64,000 nt of DNA, taken from the NCBI GenBank assembly GCA_013397455.1, contig VYZB01000035.1, positions 3,285,283 through 3,349,282 of the forward strand. The letters are read 5' to 3'. Position 1 is the first letter of the stretch, and each line of letters opens with the position of its first letter. The notes beneath the pieces are model-generated. The model had not been told where the DNA came from. It ran no database searches and was given only the letters and a program-made list of their open reading frames with translations. The stretch is from Crotophaga sulcirostris. Taxonomy: Eukaryota > Chordata > Aves > Cuculiformes > Crotophagidae. Below, one piece after another: positions 11,407 to 20,957 of this stretch. Both the position numbers and the translations under genes were made by a program.

Positions 11407-13085
11407 TTAGATACAATGCTGGGCTTTCTTGTGAAGAGAAGATTGAGCATGTCAGGTCTTGAGAAAAGCCTATGTTGGTTATGCACTCTAACCCGAGAAG
11501 GTTTTTTCAGTATTCTGTGGTGAAATCCAAGTTTAAGCCTCAGATGCATTTTTGTACAGATTTTAAGACTGAAGGCAAAACTGAATAATATCAATGTAGA
11601 CATAATTATAAATGAAGTTCTATCAAAGTAATGTAATCAGATACAATAATTTAGGCAAAGCATCTGGGTTTTGTACAAAGATTTTATATTCTTTGTAACA
11701 GAACTTTTTGAGTTTTCTTTAATATTTCAGTTAAGATTTTTATAGTCAGTGCTTACAATACAAAGATGCCCTACCTTTAGTCATGAAAAATCCAAACCCA
11801 ATACAAAGTCATTACTTTCTAATTTCTTTCTAGTTGCTTGTTCATGGTGTTGCACATCTAATTCCTAATTCTGTCAATATTCTAACATGCACTTTCAACA
11901 CTAGAGAACCTCTCCCCTTCTGGCAACTTAGTGCGTTCATATTGTCACATGAAAAATGCTTCTCTTTTAATCTAGGACTAACAAATGAGACATTAAATAT
12001 GTCCCCCAAAGGTATGTAGTTTCTAAAACCTTATGCCAAAAGCATAATACAACTGAAGTTCATAACAATTATATCAATTTTAAAACCTGTCTTGGCTTGA
12101 CACAAGGCACATTTCTTGGACTTGATCAAGGCACAGTTACGCAATGCACGCTTTCAGTGCTTTAGTAAGTTACACACAAGCAAAGTTTCAATAGTGATCA
12201 AAAGCTGCAAAAAGCCAATAAACGTATTAGTTGGGTTACTGCGATCCATATATCTCCTTATTACTGAAAAGAACCAATGACTTAAAAAGACAGTTTTTGT
12301 GACAAAGGGAATTATTTATAGCCCCATCTGGATGAATGAAATAAATTAAAGACAGTAGTAGGATTCCCTAAAATTTCTTCAGTTGCTAGTTTGTTATTAA
12401 CCACGAGTTAAATGACACTGATTGTAACTACAGACAGTCTCTGATAAAATAATCCACATTAACAGACTTTATGGAAATTCTTATAATAAAAGTGCCTACT
12501 TCAGTGACAAAGCACTACACATTAACATACTATTCAAAATTCTTCGTTGCTGCTTATCTTAAATGAAAACCAACCTTTAGGAAGCAAGAATGACTCCCAT
12601 TTGAAAAAGTGAAAAAAATGAGGCAAAGATTTCAGAAAGCAGATGTAAACATTCCCTTTAAAAATCTGATCCTGAAATACATTTCTCACAGCTCCTAATA
12701 AAAACGAGCGTCAGAACCAGAATTATTTTTTCCATACATCTAGCACTGCTTATGCCTTACTAACTCCATTTATTCAGATAACGTATTTGATAAAGGTTGA
12801 TTAAACTGGTGAAAACTAGAAATGTCGCTCAACAGAAGATGCACACATTGAGGAGCAGTGTATAGGAATCCCATTTAGGATTATGAAGTGGACCCACACA
12901 TTTGCTTTACCTAAATAGGGCTATTATTCCCAGTTGCCACCTTGAAAACATCTAGCAAAAGTATACAAACTTGCATTCAGTATTCAAGCTGAGGGGTTTT
13001 TTTGTTTGGATTTTTTTGATGTGGGATTTGTTGGGTTTTTTTTGAGAGGGGTTTATTTAACTAAACTCAGAAACTAGAATTATAA
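11407..13085 (-). other. EPB41L2 intron between spectrin-actin-binding exons, CR1-free part
   Basis: AT-rich, no repeats recognised apart from a T/G-rich tract near 12994-13050. The right end grades into the TGCATG cluster. Confidence 0.75.
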
Positions 13086-13171
13086 CATGCAACATTTCCA
13101 AGCTGCTTTTCCCCCATGCACTTCATGCACTGTGTCCATAACAGCTTGCAAGTGACTTTGCATCTCATGCA
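13086..13171 (-). promoter_or_regulatory. Cluster of four TGCATG (RBFOX-type) intronic motifs after the 63-nt exon
   Basis: On the minus strand TGCATG occurs at 13166-13171, 13124-13129, 13115-13120 and 13086-13091. The first copy starts 50 nt and the last ends 135 nt downstream of the donor at 13221. The motif is the binding site of RBFOX splicing factors, which activate exons when bound downstream. The paralogous EPB41 exon 16 is known to be activated this way, so the arrangement is probably a functional splicing enhancer. Confidence 0.82.
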
Positions 13172-13220
13172 GCCTGACAGCCCGTGAGAAGGGAAAGTAT
13201 TTCTTATGTTATATACAAAC

Positions 13221-13283
13221 CTCCAACATTAAATTGCTATGTCTGACATAAATATTTTCCCCATCTACTCTCAAGGAATTGCT
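13221..13283 (-). CDS. EPB41L2: EPB41L2 63-nt cassette exon, first half of spectrin-actin-binding domain
   Basis: A 21-codon phase 0-0 exon encoding SNSLRVDGENIYVRHSNLML plus E. The acceptor is TTTAATTTCACAG and the donor GAG|GTTTGT has a non-consensus +3 to +5. It is the counterpart of the 21-residue cassette (exon 16) of EPB41, whose inclusion switches spectrin-actin binding on during red-cell differentiation; the GENIYVRHSNLMLE motif is diagnostic. Four TGCATG motifs lie 50 to 135 nt downstream in the intron. The weak donor plus these motifs suggests regulated inclusion here too. It is too short for ORF searches and was placed from the motif. Confidence 0.93.
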
Positions 13284-13499
13284 CTGTGAAATTAAACCAC
13301 AAAAAGAAAAAAATTCAAAATGAACATAAAATGTACTATTAAATAAATAAAAAAGACCCTTAGAATAAGGCACGTAAATAAAGAAAATAAAACAGTAAAG
13401 TGAATAGGCACTATTCAGAGTACATACACAGGAAATTTAGGGTGCTAACAAGGCAGGCAGCTACAGCAAGTTTTAATTGCAAAAAAAACCACCTTGCAC

Positions 13500-13532
13500 C
13501 TTCTGCTGTGCTTCCTCCTCTTCAGATTCCAC
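13500..13532 (-). CDS. EPB41L2: Probable EPB41L2 33-nt acidic micro-exon
   Basis: Minus strand reads ACTCAG|GTGGAATC to CAGCAGAAG|GTGCAA, an 11-codon phase 0-0 insert encoding VESEEEEAQQK. It lies between the hydrophobic exon and the 63-nt spectrin-actin-binding exon. Its acidic composition fits the linker, and from memory 4.1N has a similar acidic ESDQEEDAELKAQ peptide just before its spectrin-actin-binding domain. The polypyrimidine tract is poor and the donor GTGCAA is weak, as often seen for regulated micro-exons, but this also means chance cannot be excluded. Confidence 0.5.
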
Positions 13533-15001
13533 CTGAGTGAGCATGTGGCAAATTATCAAGAAAATGAACTGTTAAATACATTTACAGAATAACACAGAGG
13601 CTTCATCACTTTGTAAATGCTGCAAAGCGTGCTATAGTTACAGACCTTTACTGTTTCGGCCCCAGATGTTGTTGAAATTAAGAGACTTTGGTCTTCCTTC
13701 ACCTACATTGTTGTAGAATGGCTGAAGTAATATTTGGTGTAAGTGGCATGAAAAATGGAAGTTTCACACTATGTCCCTTCCTTGCTGTACTTTTCAGTGT
13801 TTTCCCAGATGGAAATTTAAGAATGAGTAAAGAAAAAATAATGATATGCATAATTTCTATGGCAGGCGTCTTAAACTCTGCAACAAGTTGATAGTAAAAT
13901 GAAATCTAAGGTATGAGTTCTTTTGGTAAGAGAGTCTAGGATTCAAGTCAAACACCTAAACACTGTATTTACAAACTGTCTTCATTATTTTAAGAGTGTT
14001 GCTGGTCTTGGATGACTATTTTGCACCCCATTCCCCTGTTTAGGTGCATATTTTCATCCTCAAACTGGAAATGATGGCTCATCTTCATATCATACAAGTA
14101 TTCTGAATGCCTTAAGGAACAGCACTTTTTAAAAAGCACACCACTTCCCAAAGTCTCTCCAGAGGTAAAAATATCAATTTATAATCTTAGGAAAAGATGC
14201 ATTTAGAAGTCACTATGCAAGTTTGTATAATTGGAGAGGGGTTTACTTATTTGCACATCCTGTTGCATTTTGAATTCTGTAGGAACGCACACATAATGTG
14301 GTACATACCACATTTTTATTCATTACTTGCTTATCTAGGGTTCCAATTTCTGCAACTTTGTTAGAAATCATAAATTGAATTAGGTTACAGAAAGCTGAGA
14401 AAGTCTTTGAAGTCATGTTTTTCATTATTTTAAACTTAGATTGGTATTTTTAATGGCATGTAGTATTTAGTATGTTTTCAGTATGTACACTATATTGATT
14501 TAATCAGTTTAACTGTTAAACCTAACATAGAACAGGCCCTCCCCCCTTTTCGATTCTGTAATATTTGGTTTTGTATTTCCTTTGAAGATCAAAATAAACT
14601 ACCTTTTTCTAGTAGTATTGCTGTAACATGCACAGCAGATGTAAGGAAAGGAGGCACTTTGTCAGCCACCCCAATTGATCAGAGCAAAGTGTTAGTGTGA
14701 CTGAGCCTTCTGTACAGCAGCTTTAACTGTGTATTTCAAAGAACGCTCAGATTCCAGTGACTGAAGTTTGACAAAACCTGCAATTCCAGCTAATGAAAGA
14801 AATCAGCCTCCACCTGAACTGCTGCTAGAGATTAATGAAAGCACTTAGGTGGCTTGGACAGACTCAACTTTGCACACACCTTTGTAGAGCTGAAATGTCT
14901 GAAATCTGGAATAACAGAAAAGCTGATTTTAAAGCATCCACAATTTTCTGAATTCAACTTTTAGGAATTTAACTTTTCAGATGTAAACACAACTTTGGAG
15001 A
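13533..15001 (-). other. EPB41L2 linker intron
   Basis: About 1.5 kb with no recognised repeat or exon. Mammalian 4.1G has additional linker coding between the FERM-adjacent and spectrin-actin-binding regions; I looked here for a counterpart and saw none I could support. Confidence 0.7.
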
Positions 15002-15036
15002 CATGCATTCCAGTCAATACATGCAGGAGACATGCA
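15002..15036 (-). promoter_or_regulatory. Second cluster of three TGCATG motifs, downstream of the hydrophobic exon
   Basis: TGCATG on the minus strand occurs at 15031-15036, 15020-15025 and 15002-15007. They lie roughly 420-455 nt downstream of the weak donor at 15458. Three copies in 35 nt is far above chance. The position suits a distal intronic enhancer for the 630-nt exon; it is about 1.5 kb upstream of the micro-exon, where it could instead repress. The repeat also contains overlapping ATGCAT palindromes. Confidence 0.55.
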
Positions 15037-15323
15037 TTTTAACACAAACTGATAGTGCAAGTAGCACAACTTGCAAATAATATCAAGCAATAATGTAATT
15101 ATAATTACACAGAACTTTCAGTATTCATATTTATGTGCTTGTAAATATTTTCAGCTACAAAGCTCTACCTGCAGCTCAGTATCTGTGGAATCTAATGGAA
15201 TTATGCATGCTGTAGGAATTCAGACAGAAAAAACACCAGCTATCTATTGAATAAAAATCCTGCAAAGGCAATTTTTCACAAATGAGAAAAGTTGGAAAGA
15301 TACAAACACACGTGTGTTTGTAC

Positions 15324-15340
15324 TTATATATATATATACA
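15324..15340. repeat. Short (TA)n microsatellite
   Basis: TATATATATATATA follows a short CACACGTGTGT palindrome, about 120 bp downstream (minus orientation) of the hydrophobic exon's donor. Confidence 0.75.
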
Positions 15341-15457
15341 GGCACGTACATAGACATATTCCTGTACCAGGACGTGTGCAAAACTGAGCAGGCCTCTGGG
15401 AGAACAAGCATAAAAGCTATGTGCAAGTGTGAACATTTAGGCAACAATATTACACAC

Positions 15458-16087
15458 CTCCTCTTCCTCTGCTTTGTCATTCAGGTCATTGTCATTAGAG
15501 GCACTAAAGGAAGTCACCTTAGGCTCCAGGTAGCAGAGGGACAGAGCGAGAGGAAGGGAAAATGTGAGTGAAAAAGGGATAGACTGGAAAGCAGACAGAA
15601 GCAGCACAAAGATAAGGAGAAAAGAAGGGATGAAGGAAGGAGAGGTAATAGGAATATAGTGCTGAAGGCAAGGTGGGAGGAAAGAGATGCAAATATCAGG
15701 AAGGCTAGGAAAAGTAATATAACCATCCTCATCAAGCAGTGAATGGAAACTGAAAGAAAAGCATCTGGTAAAGCTGAACGAGACACGCAACTCTCTGCTT
15801 TTGTAATCGTCTGTATGGATTTTTCCCTCCACAGCAGGGGAGCCTTGACTAGCTAGTGGTCTCATAGATTCAAAGGTATTATTTGGCAAAGCTATTTCAT
15901 TTTTATTATGATCTGGTGTTTCTTTTGTGGAATCGCACTCTGAGATGTCTGTGATGGTAAGGAGGGGCTCTCCAAAAGGATCTTCCTCTGAAATATCTGA
16001 AAGCACGTCCACCTCAGGGACAGGTGACAGGTTTGTGAGATGGGATGACACAGAATGGATGGGTAGTGATGATAATATGTGAATGAG
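15458..16087 (-). CDS. EPB41L2: EPB41L2 large 630-nt alternative exon with hydrophobic segment
   Basis: An uninterrupted 210-codon phase 0-0 frame between acceptor CAATTTTTTCTCCAG and weak donor GAG|GTGTGT. The first part is acidic and Ser/Pro-rich (LSPVPEVDVLSDISEEDPFG, GEPLLTITDISECDS). The middle carries SLLDEDGYITFPSLPDICIS. It ends with a strongly hydrophobic stretch (FIPSFLLIFVLLLSAFQSIP then FSLTFSLPLALSLC), followed by YLEPKVTSFSASNDNDLND and an acidic tail. From memory, long 4.1N isoforms contain a close relative of the LPLAL.LCYLEPK..S.SAS.DND segment, so this is probably an ancient optional exon of the family that short cDNAs lack. Two adjacent hydrophobic runs could act as a membrane-inserting hairpin (inference). 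Internal splice sites may shorten it. Antisense frames here are shadows. Confidence 0.78.
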
Positions 16088-17616
16088 CTGGAGAAAAAAT
16101 TGTGTGCACAGTGGAAAATGAAAGTATAACAAAATGTAAGTTTGAAGGCACAAGAAGAGAGGAAAAAAAAGAAATTAGTTAGTGAAAATTTTTACTTATG
16201 AGCAGGGAGAGATCTACTAACACAATAGAAAAGCCAAATAAAAATAGAAATCCCCTTGTGTTTTACAAGCACCACACTTATTTACTTCTGTGGTTTATGA
16301 AAGGAACCCATTACAAATGTTTTGTTCTCAGGTTGTAAAGAACTGTGCTCTTTTGAACTATAATAGTCACTTACAACAGATGGAAGCAGACAGACATTCA
16401 AAGCTTTGGAAGAAAGGTCAGGGGACAGTGCAGTACACGAAAGACAAGCTGGCACTTTGATTCTAGGGCTTATAACCATTTCCTCTAAGACACAGAGAGC
16501 CAGAAACTAAAAGAAGAATATGCGCTGGGGGGGAAAAGAAAGCTGTTCCTTTTTTTTTTTTTTTTTTTTAAACCTTACTGAACAGGTTCCTGGAACAACT
16601 TCTGCTTTTCTTTTTTTTTCTTTTTTTTTTGTTTTATTAAAACATTGAAAGATAGTGCCCCTTTTTTTTCAAGGCATCACCATTTTACCAAGCCCAAAGT
16701 CAAAACATAGTGATTTATTTTACCATTTTTCTACCATAAATAAACTGTGTGTGCCTTTTTCCTAGACTAGTTCAAGATTATTTCAACTTGCCAGATGATG
16801 GAAAAATAAAATGCAACTGTTGGTATTTGTTCCCTTCCTACATTTGAAGGCAGTGGGAACATATGAACCCCACAGAGTAACTCAGCAGACCTCCTAGGAA
16901 TCAAATGGGTAGCTAACTTGCAAAAATGTTTGAAACCAAGATTACTCTTTTAATATGAAAGTAAGTTCTGGAGAACTGCCAGAAAAAGAAATTATCTCCA
17001 AGAGAGAAGAGCAGCAGATTTTAGCAGATGCTTTGGAAGGAAATTCTTACATCAAATCATACAAAAACTGTATTATATTTTTTGACCTATTCCCCCAAGT
17101 AGCTCAAACAAGCAAGACAAGTAAATGGTTGTTTGCAACAGGAACAGATAAAAGAACTCAACTTTTCACAGAGATCTACACATCGGTCAACAAACAACTT
17201 TTTAAAGGCTGAAATAATTCTGCAATGGTCACTAAAACAATTCTGTTACCTATGGTAATTAAACACAGTCATAATATACCAAAATTTTTAGAATGTACAC
17301 ATCTGTGGGTATCCTAGCATTCTTTTTTCGAGTCTAAAACTAAGAAAATAAGTAAACCATTATTTACCCTTTGAAACTTCTTTTCAAGAACCCATGCAAG
17401 CTTACTGAGAATTCAATTAGGTTTATAGCAATAAAAGAAATCACAGGTCAACACCATTCAGAAGTTTGTGTTCACTTTGGCTTACACACATTTACATTAA
17501 TTTAAACCTACAGAAGACACTTGACAATTTTCCTTTAATATTTTAATATGGTGTTCTCTATGATGCTCAGAAGTGATAGGCATAAAACAACACAGACACA
17601 TCAAAGTCAGCCATAC
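16088..17616 (-). other. EPB41L2 intron upstream of the hydrophobic exon
   Basis: Contains the poly(T) tracts at 16550-16631 and otherwise plain AT-rich sequence. The open frame at 16282-16479 (minus) has splice-like ends but the wrong phase. Confidence 0.75.
16550..16631. repeat. Poly(T) tracts on plus strand
   Basis: Twenty T in a row (16550-16569), then a second T-rich stretch interrupted by C and G. On the gene's strand these are poly(A) runs, about 460 bp upstream of the 630-nt exon. They could be tails of retroposed sequence, but no element body is recognisable. Confidence 0.8.
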
Positions 17617-17792
17617 CTTTCCATCCTGAGTCAATTCTAATTGTGGAGTTATGACTGGGCTTCCATCTTCTTCTCTGCCACCTTCTTTTAGCTTGGCCTG
17701 ACCAGCAGCTTCAATGTTAATGATATCTCCAGCAGCCTGCCCTCCAGCATCAGGGAAGCCTCTTAGACTTTGGTCTGAGATACCCAGAGGAG
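17617..17792 (-). CDS. EPB41L2: EPB41L2 176-nt exon, variable linker (residues 543-601)
   Basis: Minus-strand exon with acceptor TTGTTCTCTAATAG and donor AAAG|GTATGG. It completes a split Ala codon, then reads PLGISDQSLRGFPDAGGQAA, GDIINIEAAGQAKLKEGGRE and EDGSPVITPQLELTQDGK, ending in phase 0. The APLGISDQSLRGFPDAGG start aligns with the human 4.1G segment after SRSLDG; the remainder has diverged. It is Gly/Glu-rich and probably disordered. Because it exits in phase 0, it can join any of the downstream phase-0 exons, which makes it the entry point to the alternatively spliced half of the gene. Confidence 0.9.
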
Positions 17793-18780
17793 CTATTAGA
17801 GAACAAAATAATTTCAGTTAATTGGGGTAAACTGGAACATTTTGGTTTTTTAAGACCTCTTAACAAAGTGATATTATGGTCAGCAGTGAGCAATACAGGC
17901 TAGCTACTGAACGATACCATATTTTTCAGCTTCTTGCCTTTGTGAAATGTCTATGGTTCTCATCACACTGAGATGAACAGCAATGTACCCTTATCGGAAA
18001 ACGTGCATTTACTATGCAAGGAAAAAAGCCTCACAATATCAGGTAGGTACTTAATTATCAACTTTCTGATTGGTCTTGGAAGACTAATTCAAGGTATTCT
18101 TCTTGTGACTGTGTAAATTGTTATAACAAAAGAGAGAACTAGGGAACAGTTCTGTTGAAATTGACTATTTTGAGAGGACTGTTCTAATGCAATACAGAAA
18201 TAGCTACACATTATTTCTATTCTGGAACCTTAGCAAAACTGCAGAAACAACAGCTCAGTGCAAGTAAGACCTCTCCTCCCTATCTGCTTGCAAAAAATGG
18301 AAGATGAAATACTGAATATGTATACTTGAACATAGCCAAAGCTCAAGAGAGTGAAAGCCCTTAAATTAGTTTTTCTCTTATTTGATTCAGCATAATGGGA
18401 TTAATGAGCAGGATGCCTTTTTTTTTTAGATCAGGATGACTGACTCAGTCAAAACAGTAGTAAATAAATACAGAAAAAATCATCAAATTAAGCATGTCTA
18501 ATAAATTTACAAAGCTAAGGTGCAGACAGTTGAGAGGAAAAAGCATTTCTTGGAACACCTTGGAGGGATAGCCTCTTTTGTAAACAGTCTCAGCTCCACA
18601 TCAGAGACTCCCTTATGATGCTAAGAAGCCAAGGTCAAATGTGGGATTTGAGATGTTAGGCTTTCAGGACCTCTTTAAATAGCAAGTTCTGCAACTTAAG
18701 CTTCTGATCCGTTTCCTTGGGTAGCAAATGGAGCATTTCTTGGGTGTAAGTCTCTCAAGTTCCACAAGTAACTTCTGACA

Positions 18781-19470
18781 AATCACAGTAATTGGAAGGT
18801 TCGAAAGAACATCTGGAGTTCAGCTAGTCCAACCCCCTACTCAGAACAGGGCAAATTAGACCAGGTCGCTCAGGTACTTGCCCAATTGAATTTTGAGCAT
18901 ATCCAAGGTCTGTTTAAACAAACAAAACATTTCTTATTTGGGCACCTCAGAAAAAGGTCTTCCCTCTAGGTAGCTGTACACAGTAATACCTCACATCAGC
19001 CTTCTCTTTTTAAAGTTGAAGAATCACAGTTCCCTCAGCCTTTCCTCATATATCTTGTCCCTAGCCCTCTGGCCAGCTTGGTGGCCCTTACTGGGCTTGT
19101 TGCAACATGTCAATGCCCATCTAATATTGGAGAGCTGAATGATGGGCAGTATACTCGAGATCTGGTCTTCACAAAGAAATAGAGAGAAATACTAATTTCT
19201 TCTAATGTCCTGGCTATACTCTTGCTACTACAGCCCAGGATACAGTTGTCTTCCTTTTCTTTAAGGGTACACTATTTACTCATGTTCAACTCGGCCAGCA
19301 GGAGTCCCCAGATCCTTTTCTGCAAAGCTGCTTTCAGTGCAGTTGGGCTGTCCCAGCATGTACTGGTGTACGGTGTTTCTCCTCAGATGCAGAACTTTAC
19401 CTGTATTTTTTGTTTAATTTCATAAGGTTCTATTTAGCCCATTCCTCCAGCATGTTGCAGTCCCTCTAGT
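18781..19470 (-). mobile_element. CR1 LINE fragment, antisense, old
   Basis: Reverse-complement CR1 text: CAGCTAGTCCAACCCCCTAC near the 3' end, CCCTCAGCCTTTCCTCATAT, TGGTGGCCCTTACTGGGCTT, CTACAGCCCAGGATACAGTT, and AGTCCCCAGATCCTTTTCTG up to TTGCAGTCCCTCTAGTGAGG. It is heavily diverged with gaps. It lies in the intron between exons at 17617-17792 and 20785-20957. Confidence 0.82.
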
Positions 19471-20784
19471 GAGGGTGAGGAACAAAAGGGAGTAAGGGAG
19501 TGGAGCTGGACATGCTGCTCACAAAGGAGAGGCCAAGTGCAAGGACACCCTCCACGGGATTTCTCATGTACACTCACATTTGTGAACCTACATCTGGACT
19601 ACTGCCTGAAGAAAGAACAATATTTAAATTTGACTTGAAATGAACAGAGTTTAAAACTATTACATCCTGAAGGTGGCAACACCAGCAAGCTGCCAGGATG
19701 GCTCCAGAAAGGCTTAATCATACAATCTGACAGTTGGAAAGAATTCAAAAAGAAGCACAGAAACCAAACCAAACTTAGACAGTAACACTGATGCAGTGAT
19801 GAGTTCCGGTAGTCACAAGGACTCATCTCACACTACCAGTGCAAGCACTTCAGCATTTTATTTTTGCTTTGGTTGTCAGAAGGTAAGACTTCCTAGGTTT
19901 CCAAAGCAACTCTCCCACTTTGCTCATTTGTCCCAGTATAGAAGAATGAATATTTGCAGAAGTAAAAGTCTTGTCAGTAAAAGATTTCTGGAGAAAATAA
20001 GGTAAAAATAACAGCTGAATTGTATTTAAACTCACATCACTGTCACAATTCACTTTTATTCTAATGAAGTTGTGCATGTACGAATCTAAGTCATGCTTCA
20101 CGTCATTTTTCTGAAGAATTTTTCTACTTCATATTATTTCATAAGTGATTTACAAGAAAAGATGATGTTCTGCATCTCTCACACATACTGCTGATATACC
20201 TGCCTTCGGAAAGCACACCTTTTTCTAATAAAGGAAACCAGAAGATTTTTCTGTGCAGATATCAAACACCAGTAATGACAAAAATAAAGTAGCTATTCAA
20301 AACAACTTCAGTGCAGAGATTGTTAACTAAACACAGAAGTTTCTAATAAATATACTGAGATAGCAATATACTGAACAAAATTATATAAACTTGGAAGAAA
20401 ACTCATTCTGCCTTTTCTGTTTTGTGTAGAGAGACACTCTCAGAACGCAAAAAGTGCTGCTGATCAAAGAATTCTAAACACCAGCATATCAGTGCATGGT
20501 TATCTTGTATAAGAGATGAGTAGTGCATACAGATGCTACATGTCCAATATAGAACCCTCCACACATTCACTGCAGTGCCATACAATCTAGGCAATAACTT
20601 AATTTACTGCTTAGGGTCACCTAAAACTGACAAGTAATCAAAGCATCACCAATCAGAAACTGAAATTCATAAATTTTTCAGTTGACCTTCTGGCCATTCA
20701 TAATGTCAACATTTTTGAATGATGGTCAGATCAGAGTGACAACACAATGTAATCGTTACACTGAAGAAAAATCAAATTTCATAC
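19471..20784 (-). other. EPB41L2 intron after the antisense CR1
   Basis: AT-rich. A short stretch near 19575-19600 (CCTACATCTGGACTACTGCC) loosely resembles CR1 ORF2-end text on the plus strand but is too short and diverged to call. Confidence 0.65.
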
Positions 20785-20957
20785 CTCCATCAAGACTTCT
20801 GGAAACACGTTTGCTTGAAGTGCGTTGAAAGCGTGGAGGTGATCTGACTATGAGGTTGCTAGCCTCTCGTGTCTGTGCTTGTGTACGTCCACTGTAGCGG
20901 AACTTGGAACCCAACGTCAGAAACTTTGCTTTTGGAGGCTGTTCTGGTGTTACAAGT
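20785..20957 (-). CDS. EPB41L2: EPB41L2 173-nt exon, FERM-adjacent domain (residues 485-543)
   Basis: Encodes [40 protein letters not shown] and [17 protein letters not shown], between split codons. The acceptor is TTAACCTTTAG and the donor GGAG|GTATGA. The stretch [19 protein letters not shown] defines the FERM-adjacent domain, a Ser/Thr-containing segment regulated by phosphorylation in this family. Its basic [13 protein letters not shown] tail carries several candidate basophilic-kinase sites (inference). The 173-nt length matches the family, and the exon is not skippable without a frameshift. Confidence 0.95.

Noticed and set aside
16282..16479. Possible extra exon with a CCCTAG acceptor and TTGTAAGTG donor
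   Set aside because: The bounded piece is 88 nt, which would break the phase 0 frame between the flanking exons, and no 4.1 family motif is present.
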